A DNA stretch of 64,000 nt, taken from positions 26,887,001 through 26,951,000 of the forward strand of contig NC_091674.1 in NCBI RefSeq assembly GCF_042453785.1, in the 5' to 3' direction. Positions 36,344-49,828 of the stretch are shown here, in pieces. Source of the DNA: Malus domestica. Taxonomy: Eukaryota > Streptophyta > Magnoliopsida > Rosales > Rosaceae. The notes under the pieces were generated by a model. That model did not search any database. It saw only the letters and a list, made by a program, of their open reading frames with translations, and was not told the origin of the DNA. How positions within the stretch are numbered: position 1 is the stretch's first letter; the number at the start of each line of letters is the position of its first letter. The translations under genes and the position numbers were made by a program.

Positions 36344-38290
36344 TTAGCCTTCTTTCGGCATTGAAAGCTTGGCTACAAATTCATTGATGTTGTCATCTGA
36401 GTTTCCCCCTACACTAACAGATCTCTTTGCAGCCTCTCTCCATTTCAAGGCATTCCTTTTGATCTCCCCACTTCTCTCTCCTCCCATGACTTCCCTCACA
36501 CACATCTCTATCTCATCCCTACTCACGATCCCCTCTTCATTTTTCTTAACTCTCACTCCAACCCCCCACAACTCCACGAATTTTGCATTAGTCGGCTGGT
36601 CACTCCACTGCGGCATCACCACCATCGGTACGCCTAGGCTCAGCCCTTCCAATGTCGAATTCCATCCTCCATGCGTCACGAAACAACCCACCGATCGGTG
36701 TCCTAGAACCTCCAGTTGGTTGCACCATGGCACAACCAATCCAGCTTGACCTACTGACTCCAAAAACTCATCTGGCAATTTTCCCTCAGGACCTTTCACG
36801 ACCCACAGGAAATTCAGACCACTTGCTTTCAATCCCCAAGCAATTTCTTCAACCTGTTTAGCTGCAATCTCTGCCATGCTTCCAAATGAGACATAAACCA
36901 CACTTTTAAGTGCTTTTTCCTCCAGCCATTTCATGCACTGGTCTGCTTTTGGCTCCCAGAGACTTGCTCCATAAGCTATGTCTCCTTCCATTTGTTGATC
37001 CAGGTAGGCTGATGGCACCATGGGCCCCACCATCACCAGGGGCCATAGACCCAGCATTTCATCCAACAGCTTTTCAACAAACATATTAATTAATAAAATG
37101 AAATAAGAACAATTAATTAGAAATTTGCAATTGCTTCATAAATTGGAAAAGTAAAACACTGATGATTTTGATCCTTGGCTCTTTTGTCAATCGTACCAAA
37201 CTCACTTGAATGTTATATCCTCATCTAAGCAATAATACTCAACTTCTGTGATATACAGGGAATTTCACAAACGCAAAACTGGAAGGACACAAAACAAAAC
37301 AACCAGATGCACTAAACCTTGGTTTATATACGGATTTATTGTTGGGTAGTGATCGAACTTCCCTATTATTTCCATGCTTTCCTCCCTCTGGCTTTTGAAC
37401 TGAATAAATCAAAGGGAAGAAATGCAGAAGGAGAAAACGACAGTGTAAAAAGCACTGCCACCAGTTCTATAAAAACTTTGTTATCGTTACTATTTGTGCA
37501 TATTTCTTCATAAATATTCAGTTTCCACCAGTCTGATTCTTCTTTATTTTTTTTTTCTTTATTTTGAAAGGAAAAAAAATTACTTTTAGCTAAATAATAT
37601 CAAGATCTGGGAGAAAATTAACACAATTACCTCAGTTTCCAACTCTTGGAAAGAATTACAGAAGACCCAATCATTTTCCTCCAGCTTGCTAAACTTCTCC
37701 AAGATCACAGCCAAATAAGGAGAGTGAGTCTCACTCTCAGGCTGTGAAAGAAAACTTGGCAGCTCAGAAGGAGCAAGTGGGGGAAGGCCAGGCATCTTCA
37801 CCAAACCCCGATCATCATCAGTTTCTTGCAACATAAGCAACGACTGACGGCGATTTACGACACGCCAGAACATGGAGCAGACAGAAGCTGAGACGGTTAA
37901 AAATACAGCTCCGTAGATTTTAAACTCTTTGGCCACATCAAGTGCCCATGGAAACAGTGAATCATACACAATACAACTGACAGGTGGTGAGCCTGCTGAG
38001 GCATTGAGCTTCAGTATAAGCTCTGCTAGGGTTTTCGAGCCAACCGTTTTGAATGAGTCTAGGTAGGCTGCTAGGCTTGGTGCTTGGTTGAATCCGCTTT
38101 GATTGTAGCCGTCGGAGATGGGTTCGATTCGTACGGTGGGTGCGTAGATGGATTTGATGGTGTAAGGGGTGGTGGCTAGGGTGGTTTTTAGGCCTTTGGA
38201 GGCTAAGCGTTTGGCAAATTGGAGGAGTGGGTTTATGTGGCCTTGAGCTGGATATGCGACCACAATTACTTGCCCTTTTTGGTTCTCCAT
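36344..38290 (-). CDS. UDP-glucosyltransferase, UGT74-type
   Basis: Family 1 glycosyltransferase transferring glucose from UDP-glucose to small acceptors (UGT74 members act on salicylate, auxins, thiohydroximates and others); the acceptor is unknown. Two exons on the minus strand: 38290–37631 and 37069–36344, giving 461 aa. The start MENQKGQVIV was chosen because the upstream in-frame extension runs into a MITE-proximal region. Catalytic His18 is in AQGHINP and the partner Asp is about residue 110 (VYDSLFPW). The PSPG box is exactly 44 residues (Trp335–Gln378) and ends SDQ, the Gln typical of UDP-glucose use. Two positions are unusual: WCNQ in place of WCPQ, and HGGWNS in place of HCGWNS. A MITE sits 185 bp upstream of the ATG. 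The gene is tail-to-tail with the DCC gene, 264 bp apart. Confidence 0.9.
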
Positions 38291-39294
38291 TTTTTGTGTT
38301 TGGTTTTGGTGGTCAATAGAGGAAATATTTATAGGTAAAGTTTGAGGTTTATTTACCAAGTTTCCATGGAAAATGGTGGCTGAGAGTTGGAAAAACGGCT
38401 CCCCAGTTGAAATTATTGGGCAATGAGTTGACTGCAATAGCGTGTTAAAGACTGTTAGTTGCTCCTGTTGTTTGGGAACCGGATCCTCTCCGGATCCCCA
38501 AAAATTGAGCAACCTGAGAAATCAATCAGGGCCGTTGAAATTTAATCTAACGGTTATAATTATTATAATTTTTAAAGGGGCTCCCTGTTTGTAGCCGTTG
38601 GATTAATTTTCAACGGCCCAGGGTCATTGCTCAGGCTGCTCAGTTTTTGAGGATCCGGAGAGGATCCGGTTCCTGTTGTTTGCACTGTAGTCATTATGAT
38701 TCTTTGATGTCACTTCGTTTATTAGAACGTGGGTATTGTAATTATTTTGATTTCGGACATTCTATGTGTTCGTGGGATCAACAATAGCGCAAGTTCCACG
38801 TTAAATTCCGTAATCAAATACATGAAGATAATTAGGAATCAAATCAAATAGGAGAAGCTATGGTTAATCCCAATCCGTTGTTTTTATTCCTGACACGATT
38901 CATGACTTCCCTCGCTTCAGGCAAGTAAAGATGAATGTCAGATTACTTTGCACCGATTTGGGGTTTGCTTCCGCTTATGTAAGAAGCACTTCAACGCTTC
39001 TATTAGAAGCACATTTCAGAATCTAGAAGCCCTTTTTTCCACCCAACACTGTAAAAAAGCTAGGAAAGGATACCTTTATTTAACAAACCTACATAGTTAC
39101 AAGCTAACAACTTGATTGAGAGTTTATTTCTCTGGCCACTCAGAACTAAGAAACTAGTAAAAAAAACTACCAGATATATTTACATCTAACAAAACCTCCA
39201 AGAGATCCCACTCTACCTGCACACGTAAGTACTATACGGGCAGCCCTAAACGGTATTTGCAACTGTAACCAAACAATCATTTCACACTTGATTA
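38291..39294. other. UGT promoter region and CBP60 3' flank
   Basis: Contains a Mutator-like MITE (38475–38673) in the UGT upstream region. The rest has no gene and probably includes the 3' UTR of the CBP60 gene. Confidence 0.55.
38475..38673. mobile_element. Mutator-like MITE, 199 bp, in the UGT promoter
   Basis: The ends are a perfect 23-bp inverted repeat (GGAACCGGATCCTCTCCGGA and three more bases). The homology of the arms extends to about 80 bp each, leaving almost no unique centre. An exact 9-bp direct repeat TGTTGTTTG flanks it (38466–38474 and 38674–38682). The high arm identity suggests a fairly recent insertion. Confidence 0.85.
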
Positions 39295-42200
39295 CTAGTA
39301 TCTCTGTATATCTTGAACTCTTCGTTTCGAAGCCACGCTCCTCATTATTGAGAACCACTTCAGCACACTGAATAGCTTTGTCCATCTCCTGTGAGCCTTA
39401 TCAGATATGGCAACAGCTGAACACGGCAAAAAGTGATCTACAGTGCTATGTAGATATTGTGATTCTGAACTCATGTTGTGGGACTCTAGATTAGCATCGG
39501 AAAACTGCAGATGATCCTCAACAAATAAAGCATGAGCCATGGGGTCGGTGTCAAAGATCATGGAGTTGGTGACTTGACCTGGGAAACTCAGAGTCTGGTC
39601 GTATCTAAGACCGAAGCCGTCAATGTTGTGCAAGGCATAATCATCCAAGCCACTGGTGCTACCCACCGAATAGATGGATGGGATGATATCTGGAGAAGAG
39701 GCAGATGGCTGTGCATAATCAAATCCACCAATCTTTTGAGAAGCCAAAAACTTGCTTCCGCCAAGATCCTCTGCCCTTGGTGAGCTCGATGTGTGAAGAA
39801 CATTAGTGAAGTTGGAAGATGCAGCTATAAGAGAGGCTTCATCTTCAAACGGGACTACTTCTTCCCAGTGTTCAAATGCAGAAATGACCAGGTGGTAGCC
39901 ATCAGCCTAAAAACAATATTTGACCATAAGAAATTAGACATGACTTAAGAAAATACAACAGAAAAAAGATAAAAGCGAGTGGACTGAGGTGATAGGTAGC
40001 GTGCCTTTTGTGTTTCAGACAGCTTACTAACAGAAACATATTCATGTTCCAACAGAAGTCCCATCACTTGCCCTACAATGTTGAAGGCGACACCAGTTTC
40101 CTGTGAACTGGGAGGGTAGTACAAGTACACCCTCTTATCGAGTGTACATCTCTGAGCATGCTCCACAGTGACTTCCCACATCTTAGCAGACATACCCGTC
40201 CCAAGGATCTGCAATTTTCCACCCAAAAAAATAAAAAAATATCATAACCACTAGGATACTTGGGTTGGGTTGAACAAGGCTGCTCAAACTAGTACATTTT
40301 CCCTTTTTATGAAACATTTAAATGCGCAAGATGATATGTAATCTTCAAAATAAAGTATTAATCATTGGAAAAGGTAATTTCACCAAGATAAGAAAATTCA
40401 GTAATTACATTCCGGAGCCTTGAAGGGTTTATGAAGAGTTGGATGAGAAAATCATTCACAGTGTTGATGCTTTCCCGACTCAACCGCTTATGGAAAGCTC
40501 CGTCCTTGCCAATCTTTTCTAGTCTCCATACTTCATCAAGCAGAGATGGAGGGTGGTGTTTCTTGTACACTGCAGAACCAGAAGTAGGTCAGGTTATAAT
40601 ATTGTACGTTTCCTTAAGTTAGCTGATCCTAATTTGAAGGCCATCAGCCATGCATGATAATCTCAAATGAAAATATATGGAGTTAACTACATCCAATATA
40701 AGGAGATATTATGAAAAGATATGGTTAATTTTTACAATGAAATTTTTTGTTTAACTATATGGCCAGTCTGATCATAAATGAATACAGTTAAGAGAGCACA
40801 ACCCCGACAATGGAAAGGTGAAAGAACACTCGATCTTAGTATCAATACTCTAGCAATAACCTTAGAGACAATTTATTTAAAAATATACCAAATAAGAAGC
40901 ACTCACATTCTCCCCGATGATCCCTGACAATAAAGGATTCTGTCCTTGCTTCTCTTATTCTAGTTCCATCGAAGTTATCTGAAACTCTTGCTCCTAGCCT
41001 AAACTTACGGCTCCTTGTCCAGCTTGAATTATCAGTAAAAGAAATCTCACCCACAAGTGCAACTCCGTCTTTAAGATTCAAAACTGCCTCTCCTGTAAGA
41101 AGAGGTTTCTTTCCATCCCTCTCTCTCACAATGTTATTCTTGAAATCTTCAAGTGTCCAATTATCACCCTCCTCACCGTCAAAATCACCCTCAAGAACAA
41201 CTAATTCCACCTTGGCTGTGGATTCAGGCCCGGATTTGACAATATGTCCACTAAAGCAATCAACCAAAGCTACTTGTACAGTGGAGCATTCTTCTCCTTC
41301 AATCCGAGCTCCAGTAAATACTGGAAGAGAGATGTTATTTAAGAACTGTAGCTTTAAGATTCTTGATTCAGAAGGATCCGTCTCTTTCCCACAATTCCTA
41401 AATAGAAAGGTAAAACATAAATCAACTGTTGTATGGCAAGAGTGAAACTACGGATTTGACCCTAAATTGCTACATCTCAAAGCTTTAGAGCATCATCTTA
41501 CTGTTTCATACTCGCCAAATGCTTTCTTAGGGCCTCCTCAACTTCTTCTTTAACCTGAAAATATATAACAATCAATTAAAGCTGCAGCACCATAAAACTA
41601 AAAGGATGCATCCAATATGCATGCATGTATTGAACTGCAAAGTGAAAATCAATTACCATATTATGATTTGCAGGGACATAAACTTAAAGAAAATAAATAA
41701 AACCCTCCAAGGTATACTTGAGGCCTAAGAAACTTCAGAGAGTGAATGTGAAACCATTTTATCTTGACATCGAACACGCAAAATTTTGAGAATGAGGACA
41801 CTAGCTGAAGGGGTCATAGACTATTGTACGCAAGGCGAACTACATGCTATTAAAAACGCCCATCTATGATCATAAAAGTTGTTCCTAGAAAAGGTTATGG
41901 TTCGAGAATACCCAATTTGGTCATCCCCCATATGAGAGAAGCTAAAGTGATAATGAAAGGGCTCCCTGGACCCATTATGATGACGCATCCTAAGTTCTAG
42001 GTCTAACTGGCAACTCGTGGCTAGGTAACATTGACAAATTGAAATTTTATGGTAAAACGACTCCTTGGAAAGAAGAGTGCAGCCCTCACTTGGCGGAAAG
42101 GGGACCTGGTGTCAGGCTAGAGCAAATGCGACCACAAAGTGGGCTGCCATGCACTGATGCACGTTAGCTGCACCCTGCAAAGCATGGTGGTGTTTTACAC

Positions 42201-43271
42201 TTTCCAAGCTAACAATGGCTCAATTCAGTTTTAGTGCTTTTAGCACAGTCGTGTACTTATGAAGTTTATAAATCATATACAACCCCTTCAAATATACAAT
42301 ACAGTTTTACAATTACACAGTAGAGCAAGAACACCTACAAGATTCGAGCTCAATGGTAGAAATTACACAGATGCTAAATCCAAAATAAAAGGAAAATAGA
42401 ATGGGAAAACACTTACAACTTTACGAATCAAACGCTCTAGAAGTGGCTCCAGTAAATGCTGGACTTTGTGCAATCTCATCGTTTCCAGAACCACGCTGAA
42501 AACCAGTAATGAAGGCATTAGAAAGAAACCAGATGTGAAAATTATCATACTTTGTTTTGGTATCAAATTTTTATTAAGAAAGGCGGATTCATTTCAACTT
42601 GTGATTGAACTGAACAATCAATTATGTCTTCCAGACAGTTATATCAAAAGTTAATTAGCTTATCTTTTACTTATAAACACCTATATCAATTTCCATTATC
42701 TTAAGCCAAATGCACTCGCATTTCACAAATAAAGCACCTTCATTTACTAAACTAAGCTTAGAAATTCTCAAAACCACAAAGTTCATTTCTTACAATGAAG
42801 ATACACAAATCATTTTCCGACATGAATTCTCGACGCCAGTTCCCTGTCCATCCATCCTTCCAATCCAACATAAGAATCTCAATCAAATTTCCACTCAACA
42901 AAACTCAATTCACCCGTAGTCGAGAATCCCATTTTTCCTAGAAAGGAAGAAAACTAAACACCACTTTCACAAGCCAAAACCCAATTCATATTTTATCCAA
43001 TATTTCCACTATGTAACAATAACCCAATTACAAAGCAAAAATAAATATCCCAAACAAGATACAAAGACTCAAACTTTTTCAATAACACACATGGGTTGGA
43101 TAACATTCATCAGACACTTCCACAATCCAAACAAAACCCAGTTCGTATTTTATCACAAATAAGATTTACAGACTCAAACCTCTGGAAACTGGTCTTCCTA
43201 CGCTTGTCATCCGGACTACTAGTCCCATCCGAACGACCCTTGCCTTCATCCTGCTGCCTCTTCTGCGACAT
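39295..43271 (-). CDS. CBP60A: Calmodulin-binding protein 60, CBP60a-like
   Basis: CBP60 proteins are plant transcription factors in salicylate-dependent immunity; CBP60a is a calmodulin-regulated repressor in Arabidopsis. Seven exons on the minus strand: 43271–43180, 42495–42417, 41554–41502, 41397–40907, 40569–40409, 40208–40005 and 39906–39295, giving 563 aa. The N-terminus [12 protein letters not shown] leads to the basic [10 protein letters not shown]. The conserved core follows ([80 protein letters not shown]). The C-terminus has a basic amphipathic stretch ([18 protein letters not shown]) that could bind calmodulin, as in CBP60a. The last intron, 40004–39907, appears to use a GC donor (AAG|GCACGC), since no GT is available at the conserved join. 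Confidence 0.9.
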
Positions 43272-44800
43272 TATCGAAACCCAGCAACACCCAGCTCACC
43301 AGCAACAAGCACTGAGAAGCACTGGCTGTGCCACTACACAAACATGAAGAACAACAGCCAAAAGCACCAGCATTCGACAAGCAGGCAATAGAATTAGTAT
43401 TATTGATCCACAGATACAAATAATAACAGAAAAATAGAAGGGCTTAAATAACAATAATAAATGGGGTAATAAATGAGAAAAATCCAAATCTTGGTAGTAC
43501 AAGTACTGTTTGCAGAGGGCGAGTAGCTATCCGTTTTCAGAATTTGGTTGTGTCCGGGATGATCCTTCGTCGACCCGAAAAACCATCTCTCTTCTTTCGG
43601 CTTCTTCCTTCAGTGTCACGCAGAGGTGGACAACATACTCGCACAGGTGCACAGGGAGAAGAGAGAGCGTTAAGATAGGTGATGTGATGAGGATGCCGTG
43701 TGGGGCCCGCAAAAGCGCGTTTAAACGACTGGTAAAAGTGGGGTCCGGGTGGCCAAATGGACGTCGTTTTTGATAATTTGTTTGCTCAACTGAAAATAGA
43801 GCGACGCATCAGCTCATGCGTCCACTGGGTTGGTCCTTGTGGACATTTCAACCTTAAATAAAAATAATAATATCACTCATTACTACTCATTACTATTGTC
43901 TGATAATATTTATTTTTACTTAGAAATGATAGGTCTTAAGTTTGAGTATCGTGAATAGCGAATTCAATACCAAATTAGACTGACTAGACTTAACCGAACG
44001 CTCTCTCCACTTGTGTAACAATATCAATATACTAAAAAATAATAATAATAATAATAATAACATCTTAGATAAATACTAACAAAGAATTGAAAACTTTGTA
44101 ACGGTTCAATAGCCAGCAAACGAAAATCCTCAAAATATTCGAGGATTTTCTACCACATACTACAGGAGATTGGATCTAGCTGTAAAAAGAATGTTTGGCT
44201 AATAAATAATTAACATTTTAGTCTTTGAACCCATCAACTGATACGAAAATAATTTTCTCACAAACATTGATTGGGGGTGTATTAGCAGAATTGAACCAAA
44301 ATTTCTCTTTTTTATCATTAATTGAATCATTGTTCCAGATCGAGTCTGCCATATGTCCTAGTATTTAGTATAGCCACTTAACAAGTAACGAGATTTGTGC
44401 ACAAGTTTCGTAGGTACCAACTGAAAATTCGTAATTTTCAACATTATTGTCATTTATAGAGGGGAATTTCACGAATTTAGGAGGAATTCCCAAGCTAAGA
44501 GGAGATTAAAGTGTTGAATGATGATTACTGAAGACGTTTTGAGTTAATTGAGTGGTGATTTTAGTGAGTATATGAATGTTTAAAAATATATGTGAATAGT
44601 GTGCTTCTAATAAATTGGTATGATAAGTGACGGATTGCCTTGATAGTTAGGGTTTTTCTCATCAACTCATTACGTTTCAAATTTAAAACTCTCATCTCTT
44701 TAGTATAGATTAGTGTAGAATACTACTTGTAATAATATAGAATAATAGAATTGGAATAGCAGCGAAACCTTGTTATCTTAAAAGTATGTACAAAGTATTT

Positions 44801-45160
44801 ATCCGAACGGATCCCCATTTTTTTTGTAGAAGAATAGTTGTGGGGCCCATTACACATCGAACTTAAACAAATCGAACATTCTATTTTTTGAGTCCTCATT
44901 CATAGTCATCCTTGCAAAAAAATCAATTTAATCCGAAACCACTTACTTGATTGTCATGATGAAATTTCAATGTTTTTTAGAACATAATGTTCATCAATTT
45001 CTTTTAACTCAATTAGATGCCTCAAACATTTTCGATTTGACTAATATTTTACAAGAATGGTCTATAAAGTACAACTTAAAACATAAACAATTTGAATCAT
45101 TCAAGTTTAATCTGAGACCAAACTAATCCCAATTTTTAAAAATAAGAATTTTTTGAATAA
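44801..45160. mobile_element. MITE-like element, family C copy 1
   Basis: Starts near CGAACGGATCCCCATTTTTT and shares ordered blocks with the element at 56959–57354, for example the TTGAGGCATCTAATTGAGTT block (in reverse orientation) and CATCCTTGCAAAA. The right end is diverged and no target duplication was found. Confidence 0.5.
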
Positions 45161-46529
45161 GTGAGTAAAAGTATGGTACACGCTGAAAATTAAGGAAAAA
45201 CCTAGTCTCATTTTTTAAGAAACATGAAGTCTTTCTTTATCTTGTTATAAAATGTCAAGCTGACGCAGAACCTTATTATATTTCTAAACTGGAGCATAAC
45301 CACAGAAATAATCGACCTTGTTTTTATAGCAAACCTAACAAAAATTCCCAACAAGCAACAACCCAAATAATGGATTATACTGATCCGATATGGTTTGATA
45401 AGGTTCCACGTGGAAAATAAAACACAATGATTGGTGTATGAATTGAGTTCGTGGCAGTTTTGGGCATGTGACATAGGTGTCCTTGCGTAGGACCTCTAAT
45501 CTTAAAAGATTCTTAAAAATCATATCATCTATATACATACCAACTTGGTTTGTGGTGCAAAAACTTCATCTTTGAAAATTTTATGGGTTTGCTTATGAAT
45601 AAGAGAAATACGGTCTTCATATGCATAAGAAAAATTACTTTTATGTTTTTAGTTTGATTATGACGACTTTGGTCTAAAGTTCGTTTGTATTTCTTTTGTT
45701 TATTAGTTTTGTTGATTTGAACTATAACATAAGTAATATTAATACGTTAATTTTTTTTATTAATACGTTATTTAGACCGTGTTCATTCGTTTAGATGTTC
45801 TTAATTAATATGCTATTTAGATTCTATAGGCATATAAATTAGCTTTCTAGCAGCAGTCTTTCTACACAGGCTCATTTACTATTTTCTGCATAGAACATCT
45901 AAAATCTCAAAGTTGACCTTGAAATGAATTCAATGAAGTTTGTTAATAATTTTACATAGTGTAGGTTATATTGCTTATAAGCTTAAAACTACATACTAAA
46001 GAAAAGAATAAAAAAAATTTCCCTCCACATATTTTAGATATCTTCCACATTTGTCACGTGAACAACTTTGTCATTTCAATAGATAAGGCAACTAGTTACG
46101 TATATATCTAGTAAACAACACTTTATACGATACTTTTACCTTCCAAGAAGGCAACGTTTGCCCTCGCAAGATGAGAAATTCTAGTACGTTTGCACGTATC
46201 TGGCAGCTCTCTCACAAAGGGTTCTGAAGATCCCACATCCCTTGTGACTTTTGAGAGGGCATGTGCATTGGCAACCTGCGTACAAGACTTTTTCTTCTTC
46301 GGATTCATTGAGGTATAAACTACCTTACATATCATCTGATCCCCAAGTTCAGAATTTTTTTATGAAAGAGCTGGCTTCTGCCCTTTGAAATTTAAGATGT
46401 TCTTAAAATATGTCATCTAACTGCTTAAATGAATTGCCTTTATGGACACTACTAGGTAAGATAGCTACTAGCCTTATGTCTTTGTATGCTTTGCTATGGG
46501 CATCTATCGATAGGCTCACTCGATATATG

Positions 46530-46655
46530 TTGACATCTGTCGGCATGCTCGCTCAAAAGCTATTGACATCAAGTAGTCGACATGCTTATTCAAAAGCTAT
46601 TGGCATCAGTTGACATGCTCACTCGGAAGCTGTTGGCATTTGTTGACAAGCTTGC
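46530..46655 (+). repeat. Degenerate minisatellite, 33–37-bp unit
   Basis: Three full units and part of a fourth follow the pattern TGACATCNGTNGACATGCTC…CAAAAGCTAT, with substitutions and small length changes. Confidence 0.6.
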
Positions 46656-48232
46656 AATATAACTTGACAAATGACTTTAGGCTTACCAAGTCTCGATGAA
46701 ATGCCAATTTGCATGCTATTACATCCAAAAAAATTTGTGCATTGCACTCGGTATTTTTACTGACCTTCCCAATAATATTTCCTAGACCCGCAAGTGCATA
46801 TTACTCCATCTATTACAACGGTAAAATGCTAGGTTACACTTGATCTAAATATTCGTCAACCATCTCAAGTCAATAACAATACAACGTCACGAAAACGGAA
46901 TAAATCTTCTTCTATCCCTTGGGAATAATACACCATCATTGTCTTCTATCTAGACAAATTTCATAAACTGGATTTTAACAAAATTCTCCTAAAGGGGAAT
47001 AAGAGAAATGCTAACAAAATCCTCCTAAAGGACTAACAAAATTCTCATAAATTGGATTTTAACGAAAGTCTCCTTCTCCTAAAGCAGACTCGGAGACTCT
47101 CTATAGACTCTCCGACACCTCAAGATTTTTGCATACTATTTTATAATGTAAGCACGAAAATTGTACCACAAAAATAAAGTAACAAAAAATCCATAAAAAA
47201 ATCTTATTTTTCAGAAAATCTTCTTAGTATTTATCAGAACATAATAATATCTCTCTTCTTTTTTTCAACAATAATATCACCCTTGTGAATAATAACGTTG
47301 TAAGAAACAAGAAGTACGCCATGCATGCATGTCAGAAATGTTGAAAATGTCAATCACAAGATACTCCATCAGTCCATCCCACTTCCGCGAATCTTCCTAC
47401 TCTGTACTTTTAGTACAGTCCCAAACCCAAACCCTAGATTTGTGCTTGTCCTTTTACCACAACTAGAAAACGATTCTGAAATACCGAAAATGCCCTTCAC
47501 ACAGTGGACTTGTGAAATTTTAGGAGACGACGTTGGTTATTACCCAGAGTCTTTGTTTTTTCACGTTGGTAATGAGAACAAAAACAGCAAGATGCCCGTT
47601 GCCGGGAAATCTTACTTTTAACTTTTTGTGAAAAAAAAGGATGCTATTTACAAAGATACTTATCTAACGGCTGTTAATTATAAATCGCCGTGTTTAAATA
47701 TTGTATTCATTGCAATCACAGATAGTTTATATATATTTATGTGAGTCGAATATGAATTTTTTATTTACTTAAATTGAGGGTGGATGTCGTCAACAGTGTT
47801 TGAAATTCTTTGATATGATCGATATTTTTCCATGAAAATATAAAAAAAATCAGAAATATATGGAATGGAGGGGGTGATGTTTGAACTTCACGAGATATTA
47901 TAAAAACTCTTAATTCGGCTAAAATCAATATATTTCGTCAATATTTTCGATATACTGATTCAATATCAACAAACTGTAATATGACATTAAGTTTCATTTT
48001 AAATGACTATTTTTTAACAAATTTTTATAATTCCAACCGTTATCGATATAAATATAACATCGATATTTTTACAAATTTATATATCAATATTTTTGCATAT
48101 ACCGATATTTTAAACCCTAGTCGTCAAGAAGCGATGCGCTATTGTTCTTTAAAAATGTTAGTCAAGTGATTGCAACCTTTTACCCGTGAGCACATGAATA
48201 AAATTAAGATATCTTCAATGTAAATAATAAAG

Positions 48233-48386
48233 AGAACTTTAACGAAAAGCACCCGGTACTGTTCATTTTAACGAAAAACCATATTTTTACACTAAAAAGT
48301 CAATCCTGGTACTATTCACTTTACCATTTATTTTGTTCTTATCATTAAAACTTAAAATTTTTAAACCATTTTCATTAGTTTTCCTA
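48233..48386 (+). mobile_element. Family B MITE, single copy
   Basis: About 154 bp, from GAACTTTAACGAAAAGC to CATTAGTTTTCC, flanked by AATAATAAA on both sides with slight decay of the repeat edges. It matches both arms at 30376–30840 and the copy at 63551. Confidence 0.6.
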
Positions 48387-49828
48387 ATAATAAATAGAGA
48401 TTAAATGTCGTTAAATCAACCGACCTTTTAACCGGCACCGAACACATGTTAGGTAATTGTTTGCGTGTTGAACTGTTTCAGTGGCCCCGTGTCTTTCTTC
48501 TTTAGGGATGAAAAATAGGGCCCATTTCTTTCGTCGTAGCTTTCACGGGACCAGTGGGCCTGTGTCCCTGACGTGGGTCACGTGAGTGGTTAAGAGATTC
48601 TCGAGCTTGCCACTTTTCCACTTGATGAGGGGTTTGATTGGTTGTGATTTTGTTAACAGTCGTTGGATGGGAGAAATTTTTAATTACGACGGAAACTCAA
48701 ATATTACATCACTTGTTTTAATAGGAGTAGTGAGAATATTATTTTTTAAGTTATTAATTTTTTAGCAAACTTGTTTCACTATTTATATAATGATACGTGA
48801 TGTACTATTTCGTGTATCGGTTACGTTGAAAAATCTCTCCTTAGATGGAAACCGGAGGAAAAATCATGAAGGCGAGTCAGTGGACCCCGCAGGCGAGAAA
48901 CCACGCGCTATTGTGATATGATTGATCGTACCCTTTATTAAGGCTTTAGGGATATCGAGATAAAAAGAAGTGGGGGTTAACACCATGATAGTGAGTTAAC
49001 GATAATACGGTGATGCTATTTAGACGCATAAATTGACAAGTTTATTTATACATTTTTTCATATAAATGAAACTTACATATAAAATAAAACGCAATTGTGT
49101 TATAAAGCGTGCTAATAAATATGCCAATTTTATGTATTATAATAATTTCGAAAGCTTTAGCACGATAGTATCTTTTAGGTCAGGTTGGGTTTTTGGCCAA
49201 GTCTTCACTATTATTTAGTTGATCATTTTGTCCTTTTGTTTTGTTTTATCATGTCAAGATTTCAGGCAGGAGGAGTATAAAAACAGATCGAGGGATTCCA
49301 TAAAAGCATTATGAATCGTCTATTTACTTGGTACAATTGATTGACTAAGCAATTTTATTTATAATTTATTTTTTGTAAAATTAATTATTTTTATAAAGTG
49401 ATTTATAATATGAACGGGTTCAATTATAAATACTAAGTTCTATAAACACCGTGAAGTATTTTGAAAAAAAACTCCTCCTTAGCCTTAAGAAATCAAGCGC
49501 TTCTCTCACCTTTTTAAGATGATACTTTTGTTCTTGACTTTCACGTTTGAGTTTTGGATGAACGCTTTGGCAATACGTTGTATGGATCTTATTTATCCTG
49601 AATAAAAGTATATTTCCCAACTAAAAAACTTCATCACCCAAAAATTTGGTACATTGCTCTGAGAATCTGAAGGGTAACTCAATTGCATAATCTGCTATTC
49701 ACTTCTAAATCATGTATTCCTATCCTCTCTCCCCTTTCTCATAGTGTGTTCCTATGCTCTGATATTCCAGTTACAGAAATTACGTTTATTGTTTGTCACC
49801 GAAAACAACTCCGGTTTCTTCCATGGAA

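Larger units (their letters stand above)
43272..49828. other. Long intergenic region
   Basis: About 6.5 kb without a recognised gene. It contains the CBP60 promoter and leader, an (AAT)n run near 44038–44061, a MITE-like element (44801–45160), a degenerate minisatellite (46530–46655), a single copy of the family B unit (about 48233–48386), and runs of very AT-rich DNA. Open frames such as 47325–47621 show no domain. Confidence 0.5.

Noticed and set aside
38291-38512. Upstream in-frame extension of the UGT reading frame
   Set aside because: It would add 74 residues, some from the MITE end, before a canonical MENQ start with the family's normal N-terminus.
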